NCBI RefSeq assembly: GCF_000344805.1
Contig: NC_020453.1
Location: forward strand, 682,001-746,000
Length of the DNA stretch: 64,000 nt
Source of the DNA: Bradyrhizobium oligotrophicum S58
GTDB taxonomy: Bacteria > Pseudomonadota > Alphaproteobacteria > Rhizobiales > Xanthobacteraceae
Direction: 5' to 3'
Below the pieces are notes generated by a model. That model searched no databases. It saw only the letters and a program-made list of their open reading frames with translations, and was not told the origin of the DNA. Below, piece by piece: positions 51,415 through 59,500 of this stretch; within the stretch, counting starts at the first letter, position 1, and each line of letters opens with the position of its first letter. The translations under genes and the position numbers were made by a program.

Positions 51415-51438
51415 GCCGTCTGCGCAACCGGTCTCACC

Positions 51439-51540
51439 CCTCATCCTGAGGAGCTCGCGTCAGCGAGCGTCTCGAAGGATGAGGTCCGGACTGGGGCCTC
51501 ATGGTTCGAGACGGCGCTTGCGCGCCTCCTCACCATGAGG
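51439..51540. repeat. Palindromic repeat within the guanidine operon (first)
   Basis: CCTCATCCT (51439-51447) pairs with AGGATGAGG (51476-51484) around an inner GCTCGC/GCGAGC hairpin. A second hairpin follows, CCTCATGGT paired with ACCATGAGG, ending near 51540. This two-hairpin element is a repeat type I recall from many Bradyrhizobium genomes. It lies right after the binding-protein gene. Confidence 0.8.
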
Positions 51541-51547
51541 GCGGATC

Positions 51548-51659
51548 GTAGCCCGGATGAGCGGAAGCCGAAGTCTGGAGGGCGAAGGTGGACGCGACAT
51601 CCGGGGTCTCATCAGGTGCCACGTGCGAACCCGGATGTCGCTTCGCTCATCTGGGCTAC
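51548..51659. repeat. Palindromic repeat within the guanidine operon (second)
   Basis: GTAGCCCGGATGAGCG (51548-51563) pairs, with one mismatch, with CGCTCATCTGGGCTAC (51644-51659). CGACATCCGGG and CCCGGATGTCG pair inside. The two repeats together occupy almost the whole gap between the binding-protein and permease genes. Confidence 0.8.
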
Positions 51660-51737
51660 GCTGGCCCAGCTCGGAAGCTGGCGCTGCATGCAGACCGTGA
51701 ACCGCGTGTTCATGGAGAGGATTGAGGGAGTCTCCTG

Positions 51738-52559
51738 ATGCCGCGTGCGATGAACGTCGTTCCGAACCGGGGCAGCCGGCTGCTGCTGGCCTTGCTGCCG
51801 TTCCTGCTGATCGCGTTGATCTACGTCGTCGGATCGGCGCAGCGGCGGGCCGACAATCCGGACGACAAGCTGCTGCCGCCGGTCTCGGAGATGGTCGCCA
51901 CGTCGAAGCGGCTCGCAACCGAGCCGGATCGCCGCTCCGGCGACTACGTGCTGTGGGCTGACACGGCAGCGAGCCTGCAACGCCTTGCGTTCGGACTGGG
52001 CATCGCTGCCGCTGTCGGCCTCACGCTCGGCCTCGCCATTGGCCTGCTGCCGGTCGCCGGCGCCGGCTTCGGCACCCTGGTCGCTGTGCTGTCGATGATC
52101 CCGCCGATGGCGGTGCTGCCGGTGCTGTTCATCGTGTTCGGGCTCGGCGAGTTGTCCAAGGTGGTGCTGATCGTCATCGGCGTCACGCCGACGCTGGTGC
52201 GGGACTTGTCGCTGGAAGTGCAGAACATGCCGCGCGAGCAGCTGATCAAGGCGCAGACGCTTGGGGCGTCGACCTGGCAGGTCGCGATCCGCGTGGTGCT
52301 GCCGCAGATCATGCCGCGGCTGATTCAGGGCCTGCGGCTGATGATCGGGCCTGCGTTTCTGTTCCTGATCTCGGCGGAGGCGATCGCGTCCGACGTCGGG
52401 CTCGGCTACCGCATCTTCCTGGTCCGGCGTTATCTGTCGATGGATGTGATCCTGCCCTACGTCGTGTGGATCACCTTGCTCGCCTACGTGTTCGACTACG
52501 CGCTGGTCTGGTTCGGTCGGCGCGCCTTTCCCTGGGCCTATGCGCGAGCGAGCCACTGA
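51738..52559 (+). CDS. Guanidine-type ABC transporter permease
   Basis: The 273-residue inner-membrane protein is an SsuC/TauC-type permease. After a first helix (LLLALLPFLLIALIYVVG) it has the periplasmic segment RRADNPDDKLLPPVSEM, then SLQRLAFGLGIAAAVGLTLG, the EAA coupling loop MPREQLIKAQTLGASTWQVA and GLGYRIFLVRRYLSMD. The start is the ATG at 51738. Its stop overlaps the ATPase start in TGATG. Confidence 0.92.
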   Translation: MPRAMNVVPNRGSRLLLALLPFLLIALIYVVGSAQRRADNPDDKLLPPVSEMVATSKRLATEPDRRSGDYVLWADTAASLQRLAFGLGIAAAVGLTLGLAIGLLPVAGAGFGTLVAVLSMIPPMAVLPVLFIVFGLGELSKVVLIVIGVTPTLVRDLSLEVQNMPREQLIKAQTLGASTWQVAIRVVLPQIMPRLIQGLRLMIGPAFLFLISAEAIASDVGLGYRIFLVRRYLSMDVILPYVVWITLLAYVFDYALVWFGRRAFPWAYARASH

Positions 52560-53332
52560 TGAGCACGCTGTCCTTTCGCAACGTCTGGGTCGAATACGGC
52601 AATCAGGTCGTGCTCGAGCGCATCAATCTCGAGATTGCCTCGGGCACGTTCCTGTCGATCGTCGGTCCCTCCGGCGCCGGCAAGAGCACCTTCCTGCGCC
52701 TGATCCTTGGCCAGGAACGGCCGACGCAAGGCTCCGTGCTGCTCGACGGCCGGCCGTTCCCGGCCGAGCCCGGTCCCGATCGCGGCATCGTGTTCCAGCG
52801 CTACTCGGTCTTTCCGCATCTGACCGTGCTCGGCAACGTGCTGCTCGGCTACGAACTTGCGAGTAGCCCGTTGACCGCGCGACTGCTCGGCACCGCGCGC
52901 AAGGCGGCGGTGGAGAAGAGCCTCGCGCTGATCGAGGCCGTCGGCTTGGCCGAGCATTGCGACAAATATCCAAGCGCGCTGTCCGGCGGCATGCAGCAGC
53001 GCCTCGCGATCGCGCAGGCGCTGGCGAAGCAGCCGCGCGTGCTGCTGCTCGATGAGCCCTTCGGCGCGCTCGATCCTGGCACAAGGGCGCAGATGCATGC
53101 GCTGATCAAGCCGCTGTGGCGCGAGCACAAGATGACCATCGTGATGGTCACCCACGACATCAAGGAGGCGTTCGGCCTCGCCACGCGGCTGATCGCGCTC
53201 GACCGGCCGCGCAAGGATCCGCAGGCGCCCGAAAGATTCGGCGCGCGCATCACCTACGACCTCGATCTCACCCGCGACAGCGCCGTGCCCGTGCTCGGAT
53301 TCATCCGCGCCAGCCTGCAGGCGGCGCAATAA
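52559..53332 (+). CDS. Guanidine-type ABC transporter ATPase
   Basis: The 257-residue ATPase has Walker A GPSGAGKST, Q-loop GIVFQRYSVFPHLTV, signature LSGGMQQRLAIAQALA, Walker B VLLLDEPFGALD and switch His in MVTHDIKEAF. These are typical for nitrate/sulfonate-type importers. The start at 52559 is one base inside the permease stop. The gap to the hydrolase gene is 40 bp, with a strong AAGGAGAG before the latter. Confidence 0.94.
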   Translation: MSTLSFRNVWVEYGNQVVLERINLEIASGTFLSIVGPSGAGKSTFLRLILGQERPTQGSVLLDGRPFPAEPGPDRGIVFQRYSVFPHLTVLGNVLLGYELASSPLTARLLGTARKAAVEKSLALIEAVGLAEHCDKYPSALSGGMQQRLAIAQALAKQPRVLLLDEPFGALDPGTRAQMHALIKPLWREHKMTIVMVTHDIKEAFGLATRLIALDRPRKDPQAPERFGARITYDLDLTRDSAVPVLGFIRASLQAAQ

Positions 53333-53372
53333 TCAGTCCAAGAAACGTCGAAAGAAACGAAGGAGAGTCTTC

Positions 53373-54578
53373 ATGTCATTCCCATCCATGCGCCGTTCGC
53401 GCCGCGCCGGCCTGCAGCTGCAGCGTCACGCCATGCGCCGTCACCATCCGGACTTCGACAAGATGTCCACGCAAGGCTGGCAGGCCCTCGAGGCCGAGGG
53501 CAAGCTGCCGAGCAACGGCTGGCGCAGGGAGAAGCAATGGGCGCTCGACATGGGTCTGCCCGGCGCCGACACGCTGACGGATCGCGAGATCCCGACGTTC
53601 GCGCGCGGCGAGCTGCCGCATTTCGCCGGGATCAACACCTTCATGAAGGCGCCCTATGTCGAGAACGTCCGCGACGTCGGTCGATACGATGCGGCGGTGA
53701 TCGGCATCCCCTTCGATTCCGGCACCACCTATCGGCCCGGCACCCGCTTCGGGCCGCAGGGCATCCGCCGCATTTCCGCACTCTACACGCCCTACAACTA
53801 CGAACTCGGCGTCGATCTGCGTGAGCAGATGACCTTGTGCGATGCCGGTGACGTCTTCACCATTCCCGCCAACCTCGAAAAGAGCTTCGACCAGATCAGC
53901 CGCGGCGTCGCGCATGTGTTCTCGTCCGGCGCACTGCCGATCATGCTCGGCGGCGACCATTCGATCGGCTTCCCCTGCGTGCGCGGCATCGCTGAATGCA
54001 CCGACAAGCGCATCGGCATCATCCATTTCGACCGCCACATCGACATCCAGGAGAAGGATCTCGACGAGCGCATGCACACCACGCCCTGGTACTGGGCGAC
54101 CAACCTGCCCAACGTGTCGCCGACCAACCTGGTGCAGCTCGGCATCGGCGGCTGGCAGGTGCCGCGCGAGGGCGTCGAGGTCGCGCGCAAGCGCAACACC
54201 AACGTGCTGACCATCGCCGACATCGAGAAGATCGGCCTGGAGAAGACCGCCGAGATCGCGCTGGAGCTGGCGTGGAAGGATGCCGACGCCGTCTACATCT
54301 CGTTCGACGTCGATTCCATCGATTGCGGCTTCGTGCCCGGCACCGGCTGGCCCGAGCCGGGCGGCTTCCTGCCGCGCGAGGCGCTGAAGCTGCTCGGCCT
54401 CGTCGCGGCCGAGGGCCTGTGCGGGCTCGAAGTCGTCGAGGTCTCGCCGCCCTACGACACCTCGGACATCACCGCTTTGATCGGCGTCCGCGTCGTGGTC
54501 GAAGCGCTCGGCTCCATGGTCGCGCATGGCAAGCTCGGCAGCCACAAGCACATCATCAACAAGCCGGTGAGCTATTGA
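53373..54578 (+). CDS. gdmH: Guanidine hydrolase GdmH-like arginase-family enzyme
   Basis: The 401-residue protein belongs to the ureohydrolase family. Metal ligands are His196 (GGDHS), Asp220, His222 and Asp224 (FDRHID) and Asp312 and Asp314 (FDVDSID), with CGFVPGTGWPEPGG after them. The extended N-terminus (about 100 residues before DVGRYDAAVIGIPFDSG) and the FDRH motif, in place of the usual FDAH, fit the GdmH branch better than agmatinase or guanidinobutyrase. GdmH is a nickel enzyme that splits guanidine into urea and ammonia. The riboswitch and the importer agree with this substrate. The call is strong on context and good on sequence; activity is not proven. Confidence 0.85.
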   Translation: MSFPSMRRSRRAGLQLQRHAMRRHHPDFDKMSTQGWQALEAEGKLPSNGWRREKQWALDMGLPGADTLTDREIPTFARGELPHFAGINTFMKAPYVENVRDVGRYDAAVIGIPFDSGTTYRPGTRFGPQGIRRISALYTPYNYELGVDLREQMTLCDAGDVFTIPANLEKSFDQISRGVAHVFSSGALPIMLGGDHSIGFPCVRGIAECTDKRIGIIHFDRHIDIQEKDLDERMHTTPWYWATNLPNVSPTNLVQLGIGGWQVPREGVEVARKRNTNVLTIADIEKIGLEKTAEIALELAWKDADAVYISFDVDSIDCGFVPGTGWPEPGGFLPREALKLLGLVAAEGLCGLEVVEVSPPYDTSDITALIGVRVVVEALGSMVAHGKLGSHKHIINKPVSY

Positions 54579-54586
54579 GGTCCGCG

Positions 54587-55087
54587 ATGCGCCATCATCA
54601 CCACCATCACGGCTATGATCACCACGACCATGGCCATGCGCACGATCACGACCACCATCATGATCACGATCATCCGCCGCATGGTCCGGGGCACAACCAT
54701 CCGCATGGCCGTTCCCCGGTGCAATGGCAGACGCCGCATCAGCCGGAGGGCGCCAAGCCCGCGCCTGTCGTCGAGCCCGATCTCGACAAGGTCGAGACCG
54801 CTTTCGTCGAGGGCTTCTTCGCCGCCGCCGATCCGACCAGCTTCCTGCGCCTTGCGCGGATCCCGTTCGAGATCGCGCAGGGCGGGAGCAGTCTCAAGCT
54901 GCTGCGCGTCGAGATCGACGCGCTGACCGATGTCGGCAGCCTGACGCCGCATCTCGGCGGCGGCACCTTCCGCTACGATCCGCTGCCGTCGAACTTCACC
55001 TCCCGCCGCCGGCGTCTGCGCTTCATCTATTTCGACGGCGCGGGCCTGACGCCATTGAGCTACGCGGAGCTGCGGGAGATCGGGTAA
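54587..55087 (+). CDS. His-rich protein, candidate nickel chaperone for GdmH
   Basis: The 166-residue protein starts 8 bp after gdmH. Residues 1-42 contain 21 histidines and several aspartates (MRHHHHHHGYDHHDHGHAHD and onward), a metal-binding tail like the His-rich N-terminus of HypB or UreE. A Pro-rich link (about residues 43-62) leads to a folded domain of about 100 residues (DLDKVETAFVEGFFAAADP, FEIAQGGSSLKLLRVEIDAL, RRRRLRFIYFDGAGLTPLSY). I do not recognise that domain. There is no signal peptide. Because GdmH relatives need nickel delivered by HypA/HypB-like helpers, and none is present, this is the best candidate for that job. The function is inferred. Confidence 0.85.
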   Translation: MRHHHHHHGYDHHDHGHAHDHDHHHDHDHPPHGPGHNHPHGRSPVQWQTPHQPEGAKPAPVVEPDLDKVETAFVEGFFAAADPTSFLRLARIPFEIAQGGSSLKLLRVEIDALTDVGSLTPHLGGGTFRYDPLPSNFTSRRRRLRFIYFDGAGLTPLSYAELREIG

Positions 55088-55099
55088 GCCAGCGACAAC

Positions 55100-55354
55100 T
55101 TACGGCAGTGGCGTTCGCTTGAGCGCCGCTGCCAGCGCCTCGAAGCGGCCGACGACCTCTGGCAGCACATATGCACGCACGGTCGAGGCGGCGGCGATGC
55201 CGATCAGCAGCACGACCACATATTGAGCGGCGAGAAGGAGGGCGACGCGGCGCATCCAGCGTGAGCGGGGGCGTTCGGCCGCGCGCGTCGACCCCGGCGG
55301 CGCATCGGACACTGCTAGCAGCAGCTCCTCGTGCTCTCGTGAGACCTCCGACAT
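55100..55354 (-). CDS. Small single-span membrane protein
   Basis: The 84-residue product has a basic N-terminal half ([13 protein letters not shown]) followed by one hydrophobic segment ([21 protein letters not shown]) and a short C-terminal tail. I do not recognise a family. It lies 2 bp downstream of the PilZ gene on the same strand and convergent with the His-rich gene, so it may be co-transcribed with the PilZ gene. Confidence 0.6.
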
Positions 55355-55356
55355 GC

Positions 55357-55707
55357 TCAGTATTCCGAGAGCATCTGTTCGAGGCGCGCTTTGAGCCGCC
55401 TGTTGGTGCGCTCGCGTTCACGCAGGGTGCGCGCCCATTCCAGCGAAATCACCTCGCCGTCTTCGTCGAAGACGAGGCCGGCGCCCGCACCATCACGCCA
55501 TACCATCCGCGCCTGTCGTGACCATCCGCGGCGCGCGATGGTGACGTCGACGCGATCTGGCAGCAGCACGCTGCCGTCGAGCTCGATCCTGACGCCGCGG
55601 TGGTTGAAGTTGCGCACGACGCAGGCGAGCGTCGAGCAGCCGGCATTGAAGGCCAGAACGCCGCCATAATAGACGCGTTGGCGAGCCTCGCGACGACGGT
55701 TGTCCAT
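55357..55707 (-). CDS. PilZ-domain protein
   Basis: The 116-residue protein has the PilZ c-di-GMP binding pattern. The arginine motif is [13 protein letters not shown], and the second motif [11 protein letters not shown] stands for the usual DxSxxG (Ser is His here). The C-terminus is a charged helix ([20 protein letters not shown]) likely to form a coiled coil. It probably binds c-di-GMP and controls a partner. The unusual second motif leaves ligand binding uncertain. Confidence 0.75.
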
Positions 55708-55844
55708 TGCAGGTCCTCCAACTACTTAACGATCTATTAAGCAATCGGAGGGGGTGTGGCCACCATCGGTGGTACTGAAATGACGTCAGTGGTTAACGCG
55801 CCGGCTTCGGCCCTTCCGCCACGATCATCGTCGCGCGAGCGATC

Positions 55845-56765
55845 TCACCCCCGCGCGAACATCCTGGCTTCGTTGGCGATAATCGGCTTCACCGCTTCGC
55901 CCAGCCGCACCGCTGCCGCATCCACCGACAATCCCGCGGTGTCCACCACCGCATTGGCGCGCGCGTAGAGCGGCTCGCGGCTTGCCAGGATGTTGCGCAG
56001 CTCGGCCATGGCCGAGCGGTCGTCGGCCATCGGGCGCAGATCGCCCTGGCCGCGCACGCGCGCCATGTGCTCCTCCGGCTCGGCCTTCAGCCAGATCGTG
56101 TAGAACGCGTTGAGGATCAGGTCGAAGGTCACGGGCTCGGAGACGATGCCGCCGCCGGTCGCCAGCACCATCAGTTCGTTCCGCGCGAGCAGCGCCAACA
56201 GCGCGGCCTGCTCCAAGCGGCGAAAACCTTCCTGGCCATAGAGCGCGATGATCTCGGCGACCGAGAGCCCGTTCTGCCGCTCGATCTCCTTGTTGAGCTC
56301 GACGAAGCTCCAGCCGATCCGTTCGGCGAGCATGCGGCCAAGCGTCGACTTGCCGGCACCGCGCAATCCGATCAAGGCAATGCCCGAGAACGAGCGCCGC
56401 AGCGGCGCCGATGCGCCGCTTGCGAGCAGCTCCTTGACCTCGGCGATCTGGCTCGCGCTCGCCTTCTTCAGCAGATCACGGATGACTGGCCAATCCGGCG
56501 ACGGCTCGCCGCCGGGAATGATGTCGTCGAGCGGCGCGTTGATGGCATTGGCGATGCGACGCAGCAGCACGATCGAAACGTTGCCCTTGCCGCTTTCAAG
56601 CTGGGCGATGTAGCGCTCGGAAATCCCGGACACCTCGGCCAGCACCTTGCGCGACATGCCGGCGAGGCCGCGCATCCGGCGCACGCGCTGGCCCAGTCGG
56701 TCGAGGAAGTCGGTCTCGGCCGCGGATTGGCCGTCGTCGCGCGGGGCGTCGCTGTGTGGCGTCAT
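55845..56765 (-). CDS. boxR: BoxR: benzoyl-CoA-responsive HTH regulator with shikimate-kinase-like domain
   Basis: The 306-residue protein (start MTPHSDAPRDDG) has an N-terminal XRE-type helix-turn-helix (RKVLAEVSGISERYIAQLE) and a C-terminal shikimate-kinase-like domain with the P-loop GLRGAGKSTLG. This architecture is the BzdR/BoxR family, repressors relieved by benzoyl-CoA. It lies divergent from the benzoate-CoA ligase gene, 111 bp away, with a TGCA-N6-TTCA motif in between. The upstream ATG at 56846 is rejected, because the extra 27 residues are not family-like and would cover the operator. Confidence 0.93.
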   Translation of the reverse strand: MTPHSDAPRDDGQSAAETDFLDRLGQRVRRMRGLAGMSRKVLAEVSGISERYIAQLESGKGNVSIVLLRRIANAINAPLDDIIPGGEPSPDWPVIRDLLKKASASQIAEVKELLASGASAPLRRSFSGIALIGLRGAGKSTLGRMLAERIGWSFVELNKEIERQNGLSVAEIIALYGQEGFRRLEQAALLALLARNELMVLATGGGIVSEPVTFDLILNAFYTIWLKAEPEEHMARVRGQGDLRPMADDRSAMAELRNILASREPLYARANAVVDTAGLSVDAAAVRLGEAVKPIIANEARMFARG

Positions 56766-56840
56766 ATCCCTGAGGTACTCTTTTGAGCAGGAAACATAAT
56801 GCCGGGAAGGATTGACAGCAAGCGCCGTTGGTGGCCTTCT

Positions 56841-56856
56841 ATGCATTATAATTCAA
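56841..56856. promoter_or_regulatory. Candidate BoxR operator, ligase promoter
   Basis: ATGCATTATAATTCAA matches two sites upstream of boxC (59401 and 59451, opposite orientation) in the pattern ATGCA-N6-TTCA-type. It lies 20-35 bp ahead of the ligase start codon, where binding would block transcription or translation initiation. Confidence 0.6.
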
Positions 56857-56875
56857 AAATCCGGGGGAGAATGCC

Positions 56876-58414
56876 GTGAAGTCGTACAATGCGGTGTCGT
56901 GGTTGCTTGACCGCAATGTCGAGGCGGGACGTGGCGACAAGCTCGCCTACACGGACACGGTCTTCGAGCTGACCTATCGCGGACTGCAGCAGCAGTCCTG
57001 CCGCGTCGCCAACATGCTGCGCCGCCTCGGCGTCCGCCGCGAGGAGCGCGTGGCGATGATCATGCTCGACACGGTGGATTTTCCCGCCGTCTTTCTCGGC
57101 GCCATGCGCGCCGGCATCGTCCCGGTGCCGCTGAATACGCTGCTGACGTCTGAGCAGTACGCCTATGTGCTGGCAGACTGCCGCGCCCGCGTGCTGTTCG
57201 TCTCCGAGGCGCTGTATCCGGTCGTCAAGGATATCGTCGGGCGGATGCCTGACCTCGACTGCGTCGTCGTTTCCGGCGCCAACGCCTTCGGCCACAAGCT
57301 GCTTGCGGACGAGCTCGCGCGCGAGAGCGATCAGTTCGAAACTGTCGCGACCCATGAGGATGAGCCGGCGTTCTGGCTGTATTCGTCCGGCTCGACCGGC
57401 ATGCCCAAGGGCGTGCGCCACCTGCATGGCAATCTCGCCGCGACCGCCGAGACCTATGCCAGCCAGGTGCTCGGCATTCGCGAGGACGACATCTGTCTGT
57501 CGGCTGCCAAGCTGTTCTTCGCCTACGGGCTCGGCAATGCCCTGACGTTTCCGCTGTCGGTCGGCGCCACCACGATTCTCAATTCCGAGCGGCCGACCCC
57601 GGCTTTGATGTTCAAGCTGCTCAATCGCTACAACCCGACCATCTTCTACGGCGTGCCGACCCTGTTCGCGGCCATGCTGCACGACGAGTCGCTGCGCCAT
57701 GAGAAGGCCGGCAGCGCCTTGCGCATCTGTACCTCCGCCGGCGAGGCGCTTCCGGAATCGGTCGGCAATGCCTGGAAGGCGCGCTTCGGCGTCGACATTC
57801 TCGATGGCGTCGGCTCGACCGAGCTGCTGCACATTTTCCTGTCGAATGTGCCCGGCGACATCAAATACGGCTCCTCCGGCCGGCCGGTGCCGGGCTATCA
57901 GGTGCGGCTCGTCAACGAGGCCGGGCAGGATGTGCCGGACGGCGAGGTCGGCGAGATGCTGGTGCATGCGCCCTCCGCCGGCGAGGGCTACTGGAATCAG
58001 CGCCACAAGAGCCGCTCGACCTTCGAAGGCTATTGGACGCGCACAGGCGACAAATACGTTCGCGACGGCGAGGGGCGCTACACCTTCTGCGGCCGCTCCG
58101 ACGACATGTTCAAGGTCTCCGGCATCTGGGTGTCGCCGTTCGAGGTCGAGAGCGCGCTGATCACGCATCCCTCGGTGCTGGAGGCGGCCGTGGTGCCGGA
58201 GGCTGATCCGGAAGGATTGCTGAAGCCGAAAGCCTACGTCGTGCTGCGTCCGAGCGTCGACCGCTCGACGCTTCACGAGGCGCTCAAGGAGCATGTCAAG
58301 CAGAAGATCGGTCCGTGGAAATATCCGCGCTGGATCGAGGTCGTGGACAGCCTGCCGAAGACCGCCACCGGCAAGATCCAGCGCTTCAAGCTGCGCGAGG
58401 GAGCGAGTCAGTAA
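56876..58414 (+). CDS. bclA: Benzoate-CoA ligase
   Basis: The 512-residue adenylate-forming ligase activates benzoate (or a near relative) to its CoA thioester with ATP. Motifs are the P-loop-like YSSGSTGMPKGVRH, GVGSTELLHIFL, YWTRTGDKYVRDG and the catalytic Lys region PKTATGKIQRFKL. It begins with GTG at 56876, preceded by GGGGGAG. It is the first step of the aerobic box pathway encoded downstream. Its promoter region has a candidate BoxR site. Relation to benzoate rather than 4-hydroxybenzoate is from context. Confidence 0.92.
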   Translation: MKSYNAVSWLLDRNVEAGRGDKLAYTDTVFELTYRGLQQQSCRVANMLRRLGVRREERVAMIMLDTVDFPAVFLGAMRAGIVPVPLNTLLTSEQYAYVLADCRARVLFVSEALYPVVKDIVGRMPDLDCVVVSGANAFGHKLLADELARESDQFETVATHEDEPAFWLYSSGSTGMPKGVRHLHGNLAATAETYASQVLGIREDDICLSAAKLFFAYGLGNALTFPLSVGATTILNSERPTPALMFKLLNRYNPTIFYGVPTLFAAMLHDESLRHEKAGSALRICTSAGEALPESVGNAWKARFGVDILDGVGSTELLHIFLSNVPGDIKYGSSGRPVPGYQVRLVNEAGQDVPDGEVGEMLVHAPSAGEGYWNQRHKSRSTFEGYWTRTGDKYVRDGEGRYTFCGRSDDMFKVSGIWVSPFEVESALITHPSVLEAAVVPEADPEGLLKPKAYVVLRPSVDRSTLHEALKEHVKQKIGPWKYPRWIEVVDSLPKTATGKIQRFKLREGASQ

Positions 58415-58463
58415 TCGGCCGCCTCTTAGTTGGTCAAACCTTTAGCCGTCGGTCCAACTCGCA

Positions 58464-58584
58464 GTTGTCGCCGGGCTTGACCCGGCCATCCATCACGCTG
58501 CGAGAAACAAAGACCTGGATGCCCGGGCCTTCGCCCCGCCGAAGCGGCTTCGGCCGCGCAGGCGGGTCAAGCCCGGGCATGACG
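58464..58584. repeat. Palindromic repeat between ligase and hydrolase genes
   Basis: GTTGTCGCCGGGCTTGACCC on the left and GGGTCAAGCCCGGGCATGAC on the right form the arms, with CATCCAT and GGATG inside. It is closely related to the copies at 33096 and 34091. The rest of 58415-58600 shows no gene. Confidence 0.8.
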
Positions 58585-58600
58585 AAGGAGAGAACAGCGC

Positions 58601-59404
58601 ATGACGCTCGAAGCGAACGGCTTCCTCACCATCGACGCCGCCCAGCTCGAATACCGCCTGATCGGTCCGCAGCCCTCCGATGCTCCATGCATCGTGCTGC
58701 TGCATGAAGGTCTCGGCTCCGTCGGACTGTGGGGCGACTTTCCCGACAAGCTCCAAGCCGCCACCGGCGCCTCCGTATTCACCTATTCGCGCGCGGGCTA
58801 CGGCGCCTCCAGCCCGGTGCCCCTGCCGCGGCCGCTCGACTACATGCAGCGCGAGGCGTGCGACGTCTTGCCGAAGCTGCTCGATGCGATCGGCTTCCAG
58901 CGCGGTCTGCTCGTCGGCCACTCCGACGGCGCCTCGATCGCGGCAATCTACGCCGGCAGTTGTGCCGACCACCGCCTCGACGGCATCGTGCTGATCGCGC
59001 CGCATGTCGTCGTCGAGGATGTCTCGGTCTCCTCGATTGCCGCGATCAAGACCGCCTACGAGACCACCGAGCTTCGCACCAAGCTGTCGCGCTGGCACAA
59101 GGACGTCGACAACGCGTTCCATGGCTGGAACGGCGCCTGGCTGGATCCGGCGTTTCGGAGCTGGGACATCACGGCTGACCTCGCCTACATCCGCGTTCCC
59201 GCGGCCGTGATCCAGGGCGTCGACGACCAGTACGGCACTGTCCGCCAGGTCGAGATCATCCAGGAGGAGTGCTACTGCCCGGTCGAGGTGACGATGCTCC
59301 CCCAGACCGGCCATTCCCCGCATCGCGAGGCGCCCCAGGCCACGTTGCGGGTCATTGCCGAGTTCGCCGCGGCAACCCTGCCGGTCACGGCATCACGAGC
59401 ATGA
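58601..59404 (+). CDS. Alpha/beta hydrolase of the box cluster
   Basis: The 267-residue enzyme has an alpha/beta-hydrolase fold. The nucleophile Ser lies in GLLVGHSDGASIA, the acid Asp in IQGVDDQYG and the His in PQTGHSPHRE. The oxyanion-side segment is LLHEGLGSVGLWGDFP. It has no signal peptide. It is encoded between the benzoate-CoA ligase and boxC in the same direction, so it may hydrolyse a CoA ester or a lactone of the box pathway, perhaps as a safety valve. Substrate is not known. Confidence 0.85.
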   Translation: MTLEANGFLTIDAAQLEYRLIGPQPSDAPCIVLLHEGLGSVGLWGDFPDKLQAATGASVFTYSRAGYGASSPVPLPRPLDYMQREACDVLPKLLDAIGFQRGLLVGHSDGASIAAIYAGSCADHRLDGIVLIAPHVVVEDVSVSSIAAIKTAYETTELRTKLSRWHKDVDNAFHGWNGAWLDPAFRSWDITADLAYIRVPAAVIQGVDDQYGTVRQVEIIQEECYCPVEVTMLPQTGHSPHREAPQATLRVIAEFAAATLPVTASRA

Positions 59405-59416
59405 AACAAAGTGCAT
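59401..59416. promoter_or_regulatory. Candidate BoxR operator, boxC promoter (distal)
   Basis: ATGAAACAAAGTGCAT is the reverse orientation of the ATGCA-N6-TTCAT pattern. It overlaps the stop of the hydrolase gene and lies about 85 bp ahead of boxC. Confidence 0.55.
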
Positions 59417-59450
59417 GTTTTGGTTTTTTGCCGTAGACGCCAGCCGAAAC

Positions 59451-59466
59451 ATGAATTATTGTGCAT
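59451..59466. promoter_or_regulatory. Candidate BoxR operator, boxC promoter (proximal)
   Basis: ATGAATTATTGTGCAT is a reverse-oriented copy of the site at 56841 (13 of 16 positions) and lies 50 bp after the distal copy, nearly five helical turns. It is 35-50 bp ahead of the boxC start. Confidence 0.6.
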
Positions 59467-59500
59467 CTCAACGATAAGCACTCCAACGTAAGGGTGACTC

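Noticed and set aside
51500-51520. GGTTCGAGAC resembling a tRNA T-loop
   Set aside because: It belongs to a palindromic repeat hairpin, and no acceptor or anticodon arms can be drawn around it.
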